A DNA stretch of 64,000 bases from Corynespora cassiicola (taxonomy: Eukaryota; Ascomycota; Dothideomycetes; Pleosporales; Corynesporascaceae). Every line of letters starts with the position of its first letter. The first letter of the stretch is position 1. Of the stretch, positions 11,368 through 23,578 are shown one piece after another. A model generated the notes under the pieces. That model saw only the letters and a program-made list of their open reading frames with translations. It ran no database searches and was not told the DNA's origin. The stretch is from assembly GCA_022059125.1 (NCBI GenBank), contig JAEUWY010000005.1, positions 2,542,001 through 2,606,000 of the forward strand, in the 5' to 3' direction. The position numbers were made by a program, and so were the translations under genes.

Positions 11368-12751
11368 AACACGACGACAGGCGCGCAGAAGACATGGTTA
11401 GCAGGTGGTTTACTATCGTGCACGTCAGTCTGTGGAATATTCCGGCTCATCCCGAATCCACTCTCGGCTCTTCGACAGATCACCAATGTTCGGACACGGA
11501 ACTCTGTATAATACCCCCCTTGTCTTTTTCTTTTCACTTTCTTCATACCCATTTTCTTTATTCACCGTGGACGTGTTAGAGTCCCTTCATGTAACTGCAT
11601 ATGCGGCGGTCGTCTGGGCTTCCCACGTTTGGGAATGGATGCGCGTTTCTGCATGGGCGGTGTTCGGAGTGATCTCAATCATAGCATCGGGAAGGCGTTT
11701 AGGTAATTGGCCTGTCGATTCATTCACACGACAGGATATAGTATGGCTCACGGTAACTTCAACGGAGGAATTCAGGCATCAAGGTCATGGGAAAGGGGTC
11801 TTTGTTAGCGCCCCATGGTAGCATGAAAAATTACCACATTGTAATCGCTTCACAAATGTCACGCCACAGCCGGTGCATCCAAATACAAACGTGATGGATG
11901 TTAGACTAGCATAAGGTGCTGCCAGAAGGCCTCGCCGTGCATCCCCAGAACCCATCTCAAATGCGCGGGGGGCCCTTATATGTGCAAAATACAGGCTGTA
12001 GGCGCTCGACGGCGGGTGCTACAGCGTCCAGGAATTGTTGGGATCTAGGCATGCTTGCTTTACGGGCGGGCGTTCGGATATATCCTGTCAGCGTATTTTT
12101 AGGTCGCAATCAGCAGCAAAAGAAAGCGCTTGGGCTGCACAAGGCGATTGTGCACGCGTAGTATCAGATGGCTGCCGCCGTGGATGCCCACCTGGCGGGA
12201 GGTCGAGATCGAGGATGCGAGTCACGTGGCGGCTCCGGATGGCGAGGTGAGACAACACAGGATCCCTGCGCTGGTGTTTGAGCTGGCGGCGGCAACGCAG
12301 ACCAAGCTCGCAACGCTGCGTCACACCCCATTTCACACCCAATTGCCGAGTGACGATTACAGGACGCGTTTCCCTTCCCTCGAGTGCGCTGCGCCTGCGT
12401 ATGTTCGGCGTGCACGCTCAGATACTCCGGCAAGGTTTTCCAGGCTTTCGCAGACGGCAAATCCCGTCCTCAACCGACATTTTCTCAGGCATCGACATCA
12501 CCTGAAGCCCTCCCATTCACATCCCGCCCTCGCATCCGCAGACATCGCCGCCGCATTACGGCTGCCCACTACACAACCTCCGGACCCGCTCCATCCACCC
12601 CTCCCTGTCGGCTGACAAGTTGCCCCGGATCTTCTCCGCCGCCGAGTCATCGCCTACCATCCTAAAACCGGCCAAGCAGCACCGCACCGCGCAGGCTGCC
12701 CTCCATCCAACGACTCCCTCGCACCCGCAACCGCATCCCTACTTCACAGCC
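11368..12751. other. intergenic, 3' of PNUTS-like gene / 5' of Btz gene
   Basis: A likely 3' UTR is followed by a leader region. It turns C-rich over the last ~300 bp before 12752, as expected for a long fungal 5' leader. The frame upstream of 12752 is open back to 12620 but has no ATG, so it is not claimed as coding. Confidence 0.5.
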
Positions 12752-14929
12752 ATGGCCGCCCCCAGGAAGAGAACAAACAACATCGCACGCCGCAGACGGT
12801 TGGATGACGAGGACGAGAGTCGGTCGGTGGCAACTGAGGTGGCAGACGACTCGCAGAGTGACGTCTCGGTTCCAAGCGATGTCGACGAGGACGCCGACGC
12901 CGACGACAGCAACCTGAGCGATGCCGACAGCTCGGCATCGCTGACAGAGGGAAAGACGAAACGGAAAGCGAACGGCGCCCGTCCGGTCAAGTCTCGTTCA
13001 GACGTCACCACCCGTCGGGAGCCCTCCCCGCCCATTGCCCGCTCCGATGCAACTTTCAACGCGGTTCGGAACACCGAGATCATGATGAACGGACTCAAGA
13101 CTGCGGACAAGACGGCGGAAGACGAAGCGGTGGACTTCGACACTGGAAGCGCGGTTGCTGAGTCCGCGCCCGCTGTGGGTGCTCCAACTGGGCGACCGGA
13201 GACGTTTGCTGAACGGAAGAGGCGGGAGCATGAGGAATACAAGAAGAAGAGGGACTCTGACCCGGCCTTCATCCCGAATCGTGGGGCTTTCTTCATGCAT
13301 GACCAGCGTTCGGCACCGGGCCAGAATGGCTATCGACAATTTGGCGGGCGGGGAGGCGCTGGGCGGGGCAGGGGTATCGGAGGGCCGTTCTCTCCTGCAA
13401 AGTACATACCATCACGTCCCAATACTGGAAAATACACATCAGCTAACCATCTCAGCGCCCGCCCACATCCTCCGGAAGCTACCGACTCACCCTGGCAACA
13501 CGACCTCCACGAGACACTCAATGACTCCAGCCGTCAGTCAGATCTAAATCAACCTCTCGCTGCTCCTCCGATGGGTGCTGTTGCACAACAGGCATCAAAT
13601 GTCTCCCAGCAGCAGCTTGCGAAGGCTGCTCCTACCCCAAAGCCCCCGCAGACTCGCAACTTCTCGACCACTGTGCATACACACAACGCCCTCGTTCGAG
13701 TCTTTCTGCCAGAGATGAAGGCTCCCATCCTGTTTCAGAACGTTCCCATCCGGCAACACACCCGTCTGCCAAACCATCGCCCACCTCTACGCCGTGACAA
13801 GCCCGTCCGCATCTCGCTTCCACCGTCTGCCCCACGATATATCTTCCCCACCGTCGAGCGGTCCTTCATCTTTATCCCTCGGGCGCTTCGGCCCAACCAA
13901 CAAGGTTTCGGGCGGGGTCGAGGTCGCGGTTTCGGTTCCTTCGGCGGCGGTTTTTCGAGCAGGCGAACAAGCGCTTACGGTGGCAGTGTCTATTCGCCCA
14001 GTGTCGCCATGAGCAGGAGGTCGTCGCTTGCGCGGGAGATGGGTCGTGACAACTTGGTATCACCGGCAGGCTCAATCATGTCTCGACCCGGCGGGTTCGT
14101 CGATCCCTCGCGGCCCGTTGTACGACTCCCACCGGGCGGTCCCAAACTTCCTGTGGCGCCGCCTGTCATCTCACCGCAGAGTGGCACTCCCTCCGGAAAT
14201 TTTGCTCAGCAGCCCTACCCACTCCCTCAAAAGCCGACGTTTCGCGAGAATTGGCAGGGCCAAATCCCCATGCATCAGCCTCGTCCTCAAAAGGCTGTCT
14301 CCGTTGCTGGCATCGAGTCACCCGCTTCCATGACCTTCAACCCTCCCCAGCAGCAGGAACAGCAGCCATTCCATCAGCAAGTGCCAACGCACATGAATGG
14401 CGGGGCCCCCTCTACCGAGCAACAGACATTCTACCCCCATGCTCGACAACTCTCGTATCCCAGCCAGGCGTCCAACGGGACCCCTCTGTCAAATATCCCA
14501 GAGCGAGCAATCCACGCCCCAGCTTTTCAGCCATTCCAGCAGCCCGGGTATCAGCCGCAAGGCTTCGCCATGCCGCAGGGTTACTACTACCCCCAGAACG
14601 GCGCTCAGCCGCAATATATGCCGCCGGGCGGCATGGTGCCAATGTACGTTCCGAACCCTCAACAGGGCAGCTACGTTATGCCTGTAACGGCACCTGCCGT
14701 TTCCGCCCCACCACCTTCTGCCAACCCTCCCAACATGGTTGCGTACGAGTCAAACGGGATGACATACTACGTCGACCCCGCACAGCTCTATCCAGCGCCT
14801 GCCATGGAAGGTTACCCGCAGGCCAGCTACGCTGTCCCCGGAATGGGAGGCATGATGACCCCAAGTCCCGAAGGAGCCTATTATTATCCTCAACAAATGC
14901 AACCCACAGCCTTTTATCAACCCCAGTAG
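12752..14929 (+). CDS. Btz-domain (CASC3/Barentsz/MLN51-like) RNA-associated protein
   Basis: A single exon of 725 aa; the ATG at 12752 is in AGCCATGGC. Residues about 145-200 hold the Btz/SELOR signature: ERKRREHEEYKKKRDSDPAF, then IPNRGAFFMHDQR and an RG-rich stretch. A second conserved block, SPWQHDLHE, near residue 245 matches the W-x-H-D element of CASC3. In animals these segments wrap around eIF4A3 in the exon junction complex and affect mRNA localisation, NMD and translation. The rest is low complexity: acidic Ser/Asp (25-70), GRGRGRGFGSFGGG near 390, and a Pro/Gln/Tyr-rich C-terminal third with NGA/MPPGG segments. Baker's yeast lacks the complex, so presence fits an intron-rich fungal genome. 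Function is inferred from the motif. Confidence 0.8.
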   Translation: MAAPRKRTNNIARRRRLDDEDESRSVATEVADDSQSDVSVPSDVDEDADADDSNLSDADSSASLTEGKTKRKANGARPVKSRSDVTTRREPSPPIARSDATFNAVRNTEIMMNGLKTADKTAEDEAVDFDTGSAVAESAPAVGAPTGRPETFAERKRREHEEYKKKRDSDPAFIPNRGAFFMHDQRSAPGQNGYRQFGGRGGAGRGRGIGGPFSPAKYIPSRPNTGKYTSANHLSARPHPPEATDSPWQHDLHETLNDSSRQSDLNQPLAAPPMGAVAQQASNVSQQQLAKAAPTPKPPQTRNFSTTVHTHNALVRVFLPEMKAPILFQNVPIRQHTRLPNHRPPLRRDKPVRISLPPSAPRYIFPTVERSFIFIPRALRPNQQGFGRGRGRGFGSFGGGFSSRRTSAYGGSVYSPSVAMSRRSSLAREMGRDNLVSPAGSIMSRPGGFVDPSRPVVRLPPGGPKLPVAPPVISPQSGTPSGNFAQQPYPLPQKPTFRENWQGQIPMHQPRPQKAVSVAGIESPASMTFNPPQQQEQQPFHQQVPTHMNGGAPSTEQQTFYPHARQLSYPSQASNGTPLSNIPERAIHAPAFQPFQQPGYQPQGFAMPQGYYYPQNGAQPQYMPPGGMVPMYVPNPQQGSYVMPVTAPAVSAPPPSANPPNMVAYESNGMTYYVDPAQLYPAPAMEGYPQASYAVPGMGGMMTPSPEGAYYYPQQMQPTAFYQPQ

Positions 14930-17160
14930 AGCGCTTCGTTCCTGCACGCAAGGATTGCCCGTCCTTTCAGTCATGCCTTTTCCTCATGCTACCTACTGGT
15001 TTTCTTTTCTTTTCTTTTTTTATCCTCGGCAAGCGTGTTTCGTGTTTCATGAGCGGATCCTCTCTCATTTCGGTACCTGGAGTTTCGGTGAAGGGAGCGG
15101 GCCGAGTTCTTTTGCACATGCACACAGCGATCGATCAAACCCAAGACTCTAAAACATTTAATCACGACTATCGGGAGGCTGGCTAGCCCTACGGAAGATA
15201 CTCCTACTTTCTGCTTCTTTTGGTCCGTTTCACTCTTCCACCTTACGCCAGTGTTCTACCTTCCTCGCGCTTTGCTTTGGTCGCCTTTATGGCCCGGCGA
15301 CTCGGGCACTTCTTTCACTGCTGGTATCCTCTAGTTGTTCCTAATATGGCCTCACCTGTGGGCTTCCTCATCACTTTCTACTCTGATTCCCCCAATGCTT
15401 TTGGTTATTTGGACAGTTCCCTTCTTGTATCATGAGTTTCCTTGCCTGCGTTATGTGGGGTGCAGGGTCTGTTTTCGTACTCTGCTCGTAGGAATGGTCG
15501 GACGATGGATGGGACATGGCTTAGCTTAGACAAAAAATATACTTGGTGTTACCAAGGTGTTGTGTGAGATGGAAAAACCTCATTCCCTGAAGGCCCATGG
15601 TGCATGCTTTTTCGTGGGCTGCCGTCCGGCGTGTCTGTTATATGCAGACTAACGGATCCGCGGAGACATGCTGTCATACGCGGCCTAGCCATCAACCTCG
15701 GGACGACCCATAAATGGCAGATGGAATCTAGAACGCGTCGCTCGTATTGGCTCTCGCGTATCCTGGTCGGCGGTGATCTTTGGGACTCGCTCGCTCCTTC
15801 CCGCTTCCGTGTGCGAGGCTGGGCCAAGCCCATGGCGTCTAAACTCTAGCTGAACCTCATCCCAATCCGTCTCGTCGCAACCCCTCCTGCGCCAGATCGG
15901 GCAGTATACCAGCTCACCAAAGTCCCCAAGCCGGCGCCTCGGCTACGTGTCTGCTCAACCTTGAGCGGGGTTTGACCAAGCTTCATCGATGTCGCGCGAA
16001 CTGTTGTTGACCCAGGGGCCAATGAAGATCAAGAACCCAAGGATCATCAAAAGAACGGTGGTGTGTATTGGATATCAAACTCTAAGAGGGGCGGGAGAAG
16101 AAACGACCCGAGCAACAGAAAAAGACGAACATAACGGCAGAAGCAACCTTGCCAATCGGATATTACCACTATAGCTTACCCCTCTGATACTGACACAGTC
16201 GAAAAGCAATCGGTGGGACCAGATCCCATGTTACCAAGACCCTGGGCGGATGTGGCTGGCGGGACAGCCCTTAGATCAGCATAGTATGTCGCTACTGCAT
16301 GTTCGCCCATGGAACGACTCCCACATGGGTGGCTGGCTGTCGACGCTGAATGGAACCCCGCTTCTGGCAGCAAGGCTCGCCTTGCTGCATTCATGACCTC
16401 GTACTGATGTATTTTCAGCTCGTAGACGAACTTTCAATCGCTAGCATCACTCCACCTCTTGGTCATCTCGATGTTGACCACAACAGTTCCTTTTGCAGAT
16501 GGCTTTCAGGTGAACCACAGAAAACCGAGCAATAGACGAGCAGCCTGGAACACCACTTACACAAAATTGCGGATCCCCTAGCCGACCTTTCCAGATTGGC
16601 AGTTCTCAATAGTAGAACTGCAACGCATCGGACAAGCCGATATCACTCAGCTTCGACGCTCGTGCCCCTCCCCGCCACGAAGGCGTGGAATAGGGAAAAA
16701 TGAGGAGACTGATGCAGCTTTGCACCATGTGGCTGACCAGTGGGGAACTTTGGCGCATACATGCATGCTTTCTCAACCCTCCGGCGACTCCATTGCCCCT
16801 GGTTCCTACTATGCGCCCAGCGTCCAAGCCCGAAAATCCAAATTAGACAAGTACGGGCCTGATAGACAGAACCATTATTAAAAACCCCTATTACAGCTGC
16901 TTTTTAAAGGCCGTACCCAAAGATGGTTTCATGAGCTGTAGCTCGGTTCTTCGTTCTCCATTCTTTGCGCCCTTTGCCTGCTGCCTCGCTCCTTGTTTCT
17001 TGTTTGGTGAGCATACTCGGCCTTCTCCAGAGAAGATACAACCTTCCCAAGAAGAACAAGCAGAGGCGAACGGCCATCTTCCCGTAGATTTATCGCCTCT
17101 GTAGGTCAATTGGTCCTTCCATTGGTGATGTTGCTGACTTTGTAAAGTAATACTCCAGAT
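14930..17160. other. intergenic region before the STAND/TPR gene
   Basis: 2.2 kb with no supported gene; the open frames are short and lack family features. A tiny upstream ORF (ATG at 17128, five codons, stop at 17145) ends 15 nt before the STAND gene start. Confidence 0.5.
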
Positions 17161-20100
17161 ATGGCCCCTATTTCAATCAGCCCCGTTTCAACACCGACTG
17201 GGTCTGTCGTCATGTCGACCAACAGCCCATTGTCACCTTCTTTCGATGCCTTGGATAGCCTTCGTGTTCCCAAGCTCAGTGTCATGCGGGATTCCATGGC
17301 AGGAGGTGCTGTGGGTCGTCCCCGCTTTGGTCGTTCGACCAGTGTCGCCTTCGAGGGCCATGGCTCTGTTCATGATTTCCTGCGCACATTGAAGAACGAG
17401 CGATTTCGATACATGCCACACGATGGATCCAATTGGGATCGCATCCTCAAGATGGCAGATAACATTGGCGGGGTTATTCTTCTTTCACACAGCGTGTTGA
17501 ACGACTTCATGCTCAACAGCGAGGATGCCACTCGCCTCATTTGCGACAGCTGCATATCCCTTGTTCAGGTACGTTTTTTTCTCGCGTCATTGACGTCTAG
17601 CTAACACCATGAAGCTGGGCACAGGACATACCAAGGTCCTTCTCAAGGTCTACAGTGTGTTTCACAAGATGGTCTTCGCGCTCAATGTGCTGCTTCGACA
17701 AAGCAGCCTCATCAAGTCGTCTCCTGACGTACGTCGCGAGATGGCCCATGCATACCAGGAATTTGCCCACCTGACCCGGGATGTCTACCAGTACTGTATT
17801 GTCCGCTCCCGTGGTAAGCATATTTTCCCCGATGAGTGCAGGATTGCATCTAAAACTGCCAGGTCACGGTTCCATTGACTTCTCCGATTTCGAGGCATAC
17901 ATTGCTGTCGGATCATCCTGCTTCTATGGGCACCTTGAGGCGGTCTCCATCTCCATGTGGATGTCAAGCCACCACTGCTCAAAGTACAAGATCCAGGAGA
18001 TTCGAGACTTCCTGTCACCACAAGACAACGTCGTCAAGACCATCATGTCGAACCATCTATACTCTGAGTTCAAGCGCGCCGAGTTCACCTGCGAGTGGTT
18101 CGCCCCATACCTACGCAATTTTGTCACAAGGAATGGGCCGAATGCTAAGAGGATCTTCCTTTTGACTGGCGCTGCTTGCACTGGCAAGACAGTCCTAGCG
18201 AGGTACATCTACGAAAGGCTCCAGGAGCCTGTGGACAATGAGCCATATGATGTCATCACCTATTCTGTCGGTAAGTAGCTACCCTCTCCCATGCGATTTG
18301 ACATTGGCTAAGCGAATTTCAGATACAAGCGTCAAATACACTACTAGCTCATTGGTGCTGATCAAGAGCTTATTGCTCCAGCTTCTTGACCGCAAGATTG
18401 GTCGTGAGACCCTTCTGTCTCATATCGACAGGGCTAGGGACATGTCCGAGAGCGGTTGCACCTCGGCTGAGGTCGAGGCTACCCTCTGGCAGGCTCTTGA
18501 AGCGTCGCTTGATGAAAAGAAGCTCGTGATTATCATCGATGGGCTCGATCAGCTCTCGGGCATGCGCATTGGGAACCCCCCAGCATTGGAGATCCTTGAT
18601 CGCATTACCAAGGCCAAGCAAAATGTCAAGGCCATCGTGCTGAGCCGATCAGTCAGCGACCAGGCCCTCAAACATTGCCAGGAGCATCTCGCATTGGAGA
18701 GCCTCCAGGAGACTTCCAACGACATACGATACTACGTGAAAGACTTTCTTCAGCATGGTTCGCAGGTCAAGAGCCTCAAGCAGGGTGAGAAGCATGAGAT
18801 CATTGAGAAGTACGCTCAAGCTGCGAGTGGCTCCTTCCTATGGACCGAGCTTCAAGTTGAGTCCATCATGCATGAAGACTCGGCTTCTGGTATTTTCAAG
18901 TCACTCCAGAAAGCCCCAAAGTCTGTGGATGAGTCGCTTGACCGTCTCATCTCAGGTCTTGATACCAAGCGGTCCGAGACTAGGAACATTCTCTCATGGA
19001 TCTTGGCTGCTGAACGCCCCTTGACGCTGAAGGAGATCAAGTGCTTGCTTGAGGTTGATCTCGACGGGTGCGGTTATCGTCCCTTCCCCGCCGATGTGGA
19101 GCACACTGTACGCGAGCTTTGCGGATCGTTGGCCTTGATTCGTGATGGCATGGTATACCTGCGCCACCCGAGCATTCGCGAGCGGCTTGTAGCTACGACA
19201 TCCTCCAACAAGGCTACGAGGCTCTTGATTGACCTGAAGGAAGCCAACCGAGATTTGGCCACTCGGTCCATGGCCTATGTCAAGATTCACTTCCAGCATA
19301 GCGACGTGGAGCCCAGAGACCAGCTTTACTCCACCAAGGAAATGGATGCTGCATTTTCAAGCTACCATCTCTTTGAGTATGCTGCTCGCTACTGGGCTCT
19401 TCACTTCAGGTCATCTTCGCTTTACGACAAGTCCAGCGGCAAGCTGAGCATCTCTGCTCAGTTCAAGATATCCTTCTCCAACTCTATTCGCCTCGCACTT
19501 GTCGAGGGGTCATGCCTTGCTCGCCAGTACATCGCATGCGAAGCAGAGAAACTGCAGAACTTGGTGCTCAACATCCGCAAGACTCTCTTTGGGGAACAGT
19601 CTGCCGCGGTATTGCAAACCCTATTGCTCGAGCTGCGAATTGGTCGCAAATTCAAGAATGACCATGTGCTTTCCGAGTATTCATATGAGGCCTGGAAAAT
19701 CGGCCGCCACATCTGCTCGTCATCTGTTGTGCAAACCCTTGCTGAAGGCTTCATCGAGTACTCGCTCTCGCTTCGCATCACTGAGCATGCTCAGTTTTAC
19801 AGCAAGAAAGAAGAAGTACTTCAGTACCTAGTCGAGGTGTGCCAACGTAGCCAGCAGGAAACCAAAGAGCTTGAGTATCTTGGCATGCTTGCTAGGCTCC
19901 ATGTCGAAGTCGATAAGATTGAGAAGGCGGTCACGATTTACCGCCAGCTCTATCGACTTCGCCTCAAAACCCATGGTCATCTCAATGCGGATACTCATGC
20001 GCTCTTTGTGAAGCTTGTCAAGTACCTCAAGCAGCTTTCCTTCACGCAAGAGGTTCTCGAACTCACTCTCGAGTACCATGAGCACCTTGAGCAAACCCTT

Positions 20101-23100
20101 GTCATTACAGACGAGCGTCGCATCAAGTCTACTCTGGACATCATCAGGACTTACGAGGAGCGTAACGAGATATTCAAGGCTGAGGAGATTCTTGTTCGCT
20201 TCTGGAAGGCCGTCTCCACTGCTCAGACATCTACTCGCACCACGGAGCTCAAGATTGACTTTGCGCTGCGATACTCCAAGTTTTTACAGCGTCACTCACG
20301 CAAGGAGGAGTCGGAAGTCATCCTCCGCGGCCTCTGGACAGAGATCCAATCCTACAGCTATGAGGCTCGGTTCGAGGCTACAATGATCCAACGCATCCAG
20401 AGCATTGCTTCGTACTTTTCCGAGCTGGAGGTCTTCACCATGTCGCGTTCCATCTACCAGTCTCTGTATGAGCACTATGAGAAGCACGAGCAGCGCACCT
20501 CTACTGAGTGCATCACCATTGTGCGATCGCTGGCAGAGACCATCACGAAGTCGATCTCATACTCCAAGATCACGTCTGAGACGAGCACCACCACGAAGAG
20601 CTCTTCAACATCCTCGAGTACCGTTGTGTCCAAAGAGGAGAAGACGCTCAAAGAGGTCTTTGAATCCTCTATGGAGTCCACGGATATTTCTTCGACAACC
20701 ATCTCCATCTGCCAGGCACTGTGTTCCAGTTACATGCATGAGGAGAGGTATGAGGAAGCCTGCGAGATATACAGCCAAGTCATCTCCAAGGTCTGGTCCT
20801 CTATCGAGTCGACCTCTGCTTCTACACAAATCACTGAGATCACGGAACAACTCACCGAAGAGATCCTAGAACTGGCTTTCAACCTCGCCGCTTGCCACTT
20901 CCATATGCTTCACATCGAGGTTGCCGAGACGGTCTACTTCAACCTATTCCGTGCATTGATCACGACCCGTTCTATTGAGAACAGACATTTCTTGCTCGCT
21001 AAGATTAAGCAAATCATCAGCTTCTTCCAGAAGACCTACGAGTACGAGCGTGTCATTGAGATCTACAGGGAGCTCTTCGTCTGGATGCCGATTGCATTCG
21101 GCAAGACTGACTCGGAGACTATTTCGGTCTTGCTCCAGTTCTCCAAGATCTGCTTCCGCATGCGTTTGTACAAGGAAGCAGCTACGGCGTGCTCCTACAT
21201 CTTCTCGTGCTTCAAGATTGCTCACGGCTGCGTGCACATTGATGGCTTCGAGGCTGCATTCCTTCTCTCGGAGATTTACGAGATTGAAGGAAAGTGGGAA
21301 CAAGCATACGAAGTATATGGCTATCTGTGGCGGACCTTTGTCCGCTTCGGCGCAGAATACAAGCTTGAGGTCAAGGTTGTGGAGAAGATCTTCAAGCGCT
21401 ACCTGTTCATTCTGGAGTTCAAGCACCAGGTCGACTACAATGTCCTCCACCAAGTCTCTCAGGAGTACTACGAGTCTTGTCTCAAGTTCTACAAGCAGCA
21501 TCACGAGACTACTATCAGGGCCACCCTCGAATACGCTAGGATCTGCCAGCAGCGTGAGGAATACCACGAGACGGCCATCTCTCTCTACCAGCAGGTCATC
21601 AAGTACTGCAAAGAGACCAAGTCGGAGTTCAGTCAGAAGACCTTGTATACCTGCAACACGAGCATCGCCAAGGTGTATGCTTCAAGCACCAAAGAAATCT
21701 CCAAGGCTGTCTCCATCTACCGCGATCAGTATGAGATGTCCAAGAAGACTGAGCGGACGTCGACCGAGACAATCACAGCTCTGCACAGCCTTGTTACGAC
21801 GTACAAGAAGCAGAGCACCACCGAGTCGATTACGACCGCCACCAACACTCTCAAGACTAGCGCCATGGAGATCTTCCACCACGAGAGTCACTCTGAGAAA
21901 CTCATCGAGTCGGCCAGGAGCATTGCCAAGATTTACAAGGAATGCAAGTTCTACGAACAGTCTGAGACTTTGATCCGAGAGCTTCGCACCAAGATTATCG
22001 AGGAGGTGAAGTCATCCCAGGTCTCATCCTCGTACGTGTTCTTGGCATCCTTCCAGGAGGCCATCTCCGAGTCCTCGTCTTTCTCCTTGATCATGGCCGA
22101 GACGCGCAGCGAGCTTCTGATGTACGAGTCATACTTTAAGGCTACAAAGACCCAGAAGGACCACCGTGCTATCATCAAGTCCGGCTGCGAGCTCTACTTC
22201 TATCTCGAGAAGAAGTCCGATCGCAAGTCGGAGTTCGTCAGTATCGAGAAGGAGCTTATGCAGTACTTCTACAAGTACCTCAGCTTTTCTCACCACGTCA
22301 GGGAGAATGTACTGCAGTACTTCTTCCGCACGTACGTCAAGGAGATCAGCAAGTCGGCCTACGCCCATTCCGTCACCCGCCAAGCCACCCTTACGGTCCT
22401 GGAGTACACCAAGACGAACAAATTTGGCGAGGCGTATGATTTAGTCCTTTTGATCGATCGATTCATCCATATTCATGGAGGATTCAACACAGAGTTCTAC
22501 ATCAGAATCGGATTCGATCTTGCCAAGTACCTTGTCGGCGTTGACACTAACCGTTGTACTGATGAGAAGCTGTACGCAACCATGCTGGACCTCAGCAGGG
22601 TCATCCTGCAAGAGGCGCTGCAGGGTTTGGACAAGGTCGATATCGAACTCGTCGAGCTGCAGCAACTCTTGCGCGATCTCATCACCGTGTTGAGCTCGCA
22701 GAAGAAGTACCAGGAGCTCGAGGTAAGCTTCTCCGTCTCCTTTCCCCAACTTCTCTACCACTCTCACGAATCTGAACAGAGTCATGCTAACACATTCCAA
22801 GCGTATCCTACAAACACTATGGCAGACCCGAACCATCCGCTCCAATATCTCGTCCTCCCCCTTGGTCTTATACCTCGGCCTCTCCCTCATCCAAACTCTC
22901 GCCTGCCTCGGAAAATTCGAAGACGGCATCCACCTCGCCTACCATATCCGCTACAACCTGGCCTACATCCGCGGGGCTCTCGACGCCTCCACGCTCTTCT
23001 TCACTACCCTCCTCTCCCAGCTCTACACACAGCAAGGCCGCTACAGAGAGGCCATGGACCTGCACGACGACATCCTCTCCCGTCTCGGCGAGGGCCAGTC

Positions 23101-23578
23101 CGCACCCAACCTCTCGCCCCTCGCCATCGCAAAACAGCACACCCTCCTCCTCGAAATGGCATATAAGCGCCAGGGCAAGTTCGACAAGAGCACTCAGCAC
23201 TACGCTGAGCTCTTCGCTGCCCTGGACCACCGCTTCAGCGGAGAGAAGGAGTGGCAGGCCTCGCGCCCGCAGGTGGAGAAGTGGACGCCCGGCCTGCCCG
23301 AGGGGCAGACGCTCGGCGCATGGCGCAAGCCCGAAGTCTTTGAGCTAGAGTTCGAAGGCGAAGAGAGCGGCGAGGGAGCCCTGTGGAGGGAGGAGCTAGT
23401 CAAACGCCGTGTGAGCAGCAACTACTGGGGCGGCAAGAAGGACGTGCATGCCAACGGTCACGCCAAGGGCCAAACAAACGGCCACGCGAATGGCCACGTC
23501 AACGGAAACGGACACGTCAATGGCAATGGCCACGCCGTCCAGCTACCCAAGCAGAACGGCACCAATGGCACCGCTTGA
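17161..23578 (+). CDS. STAND (NACHT-like) NTPase with long TPR array, NLR-like
   Basis: Join 17161-17568, 17615-17813, 17863-18270, 18323-22722, 22802-23578 gives 2,063 aa; introns of 46, 49, 52 and 79 nt, several with CTAAC-type branch sites. Order: a Ser/Thr-rich N-tail, then a helical N-terminal domain (about 70-240) resembling the DUF7708-type domain found before fungal NACHT modules. The NTPase follows, with Walker A GAACTGKT (about 304-311) and Walker B-like VIIIDGLDQ (about 405-413). A winged-helix-like part (ILSWILAAERPLTLKEIKCL) comes next. Residues about 560-1,990 are helical repeats with TPR-like units such as YEEACEIYSQVISKVW and YRQLYRLR. A Thr/Ser low-complexity insert lies near 20,585-20,640. 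The C-terminus has NGH/NG repeats. Such proteins are intracellular signal-sensing NTPases, some controlling heterokaryon incompatibility; the ligand here is unknown. An unusual open frame continues in phase after the stop. Confidence 0.8.

Noticed and set aside
12620..12751. N-terminal extension of the Btz protein to 12620
   Set aside because: The frame is open but has no ATG before 12752, which has a good start context.
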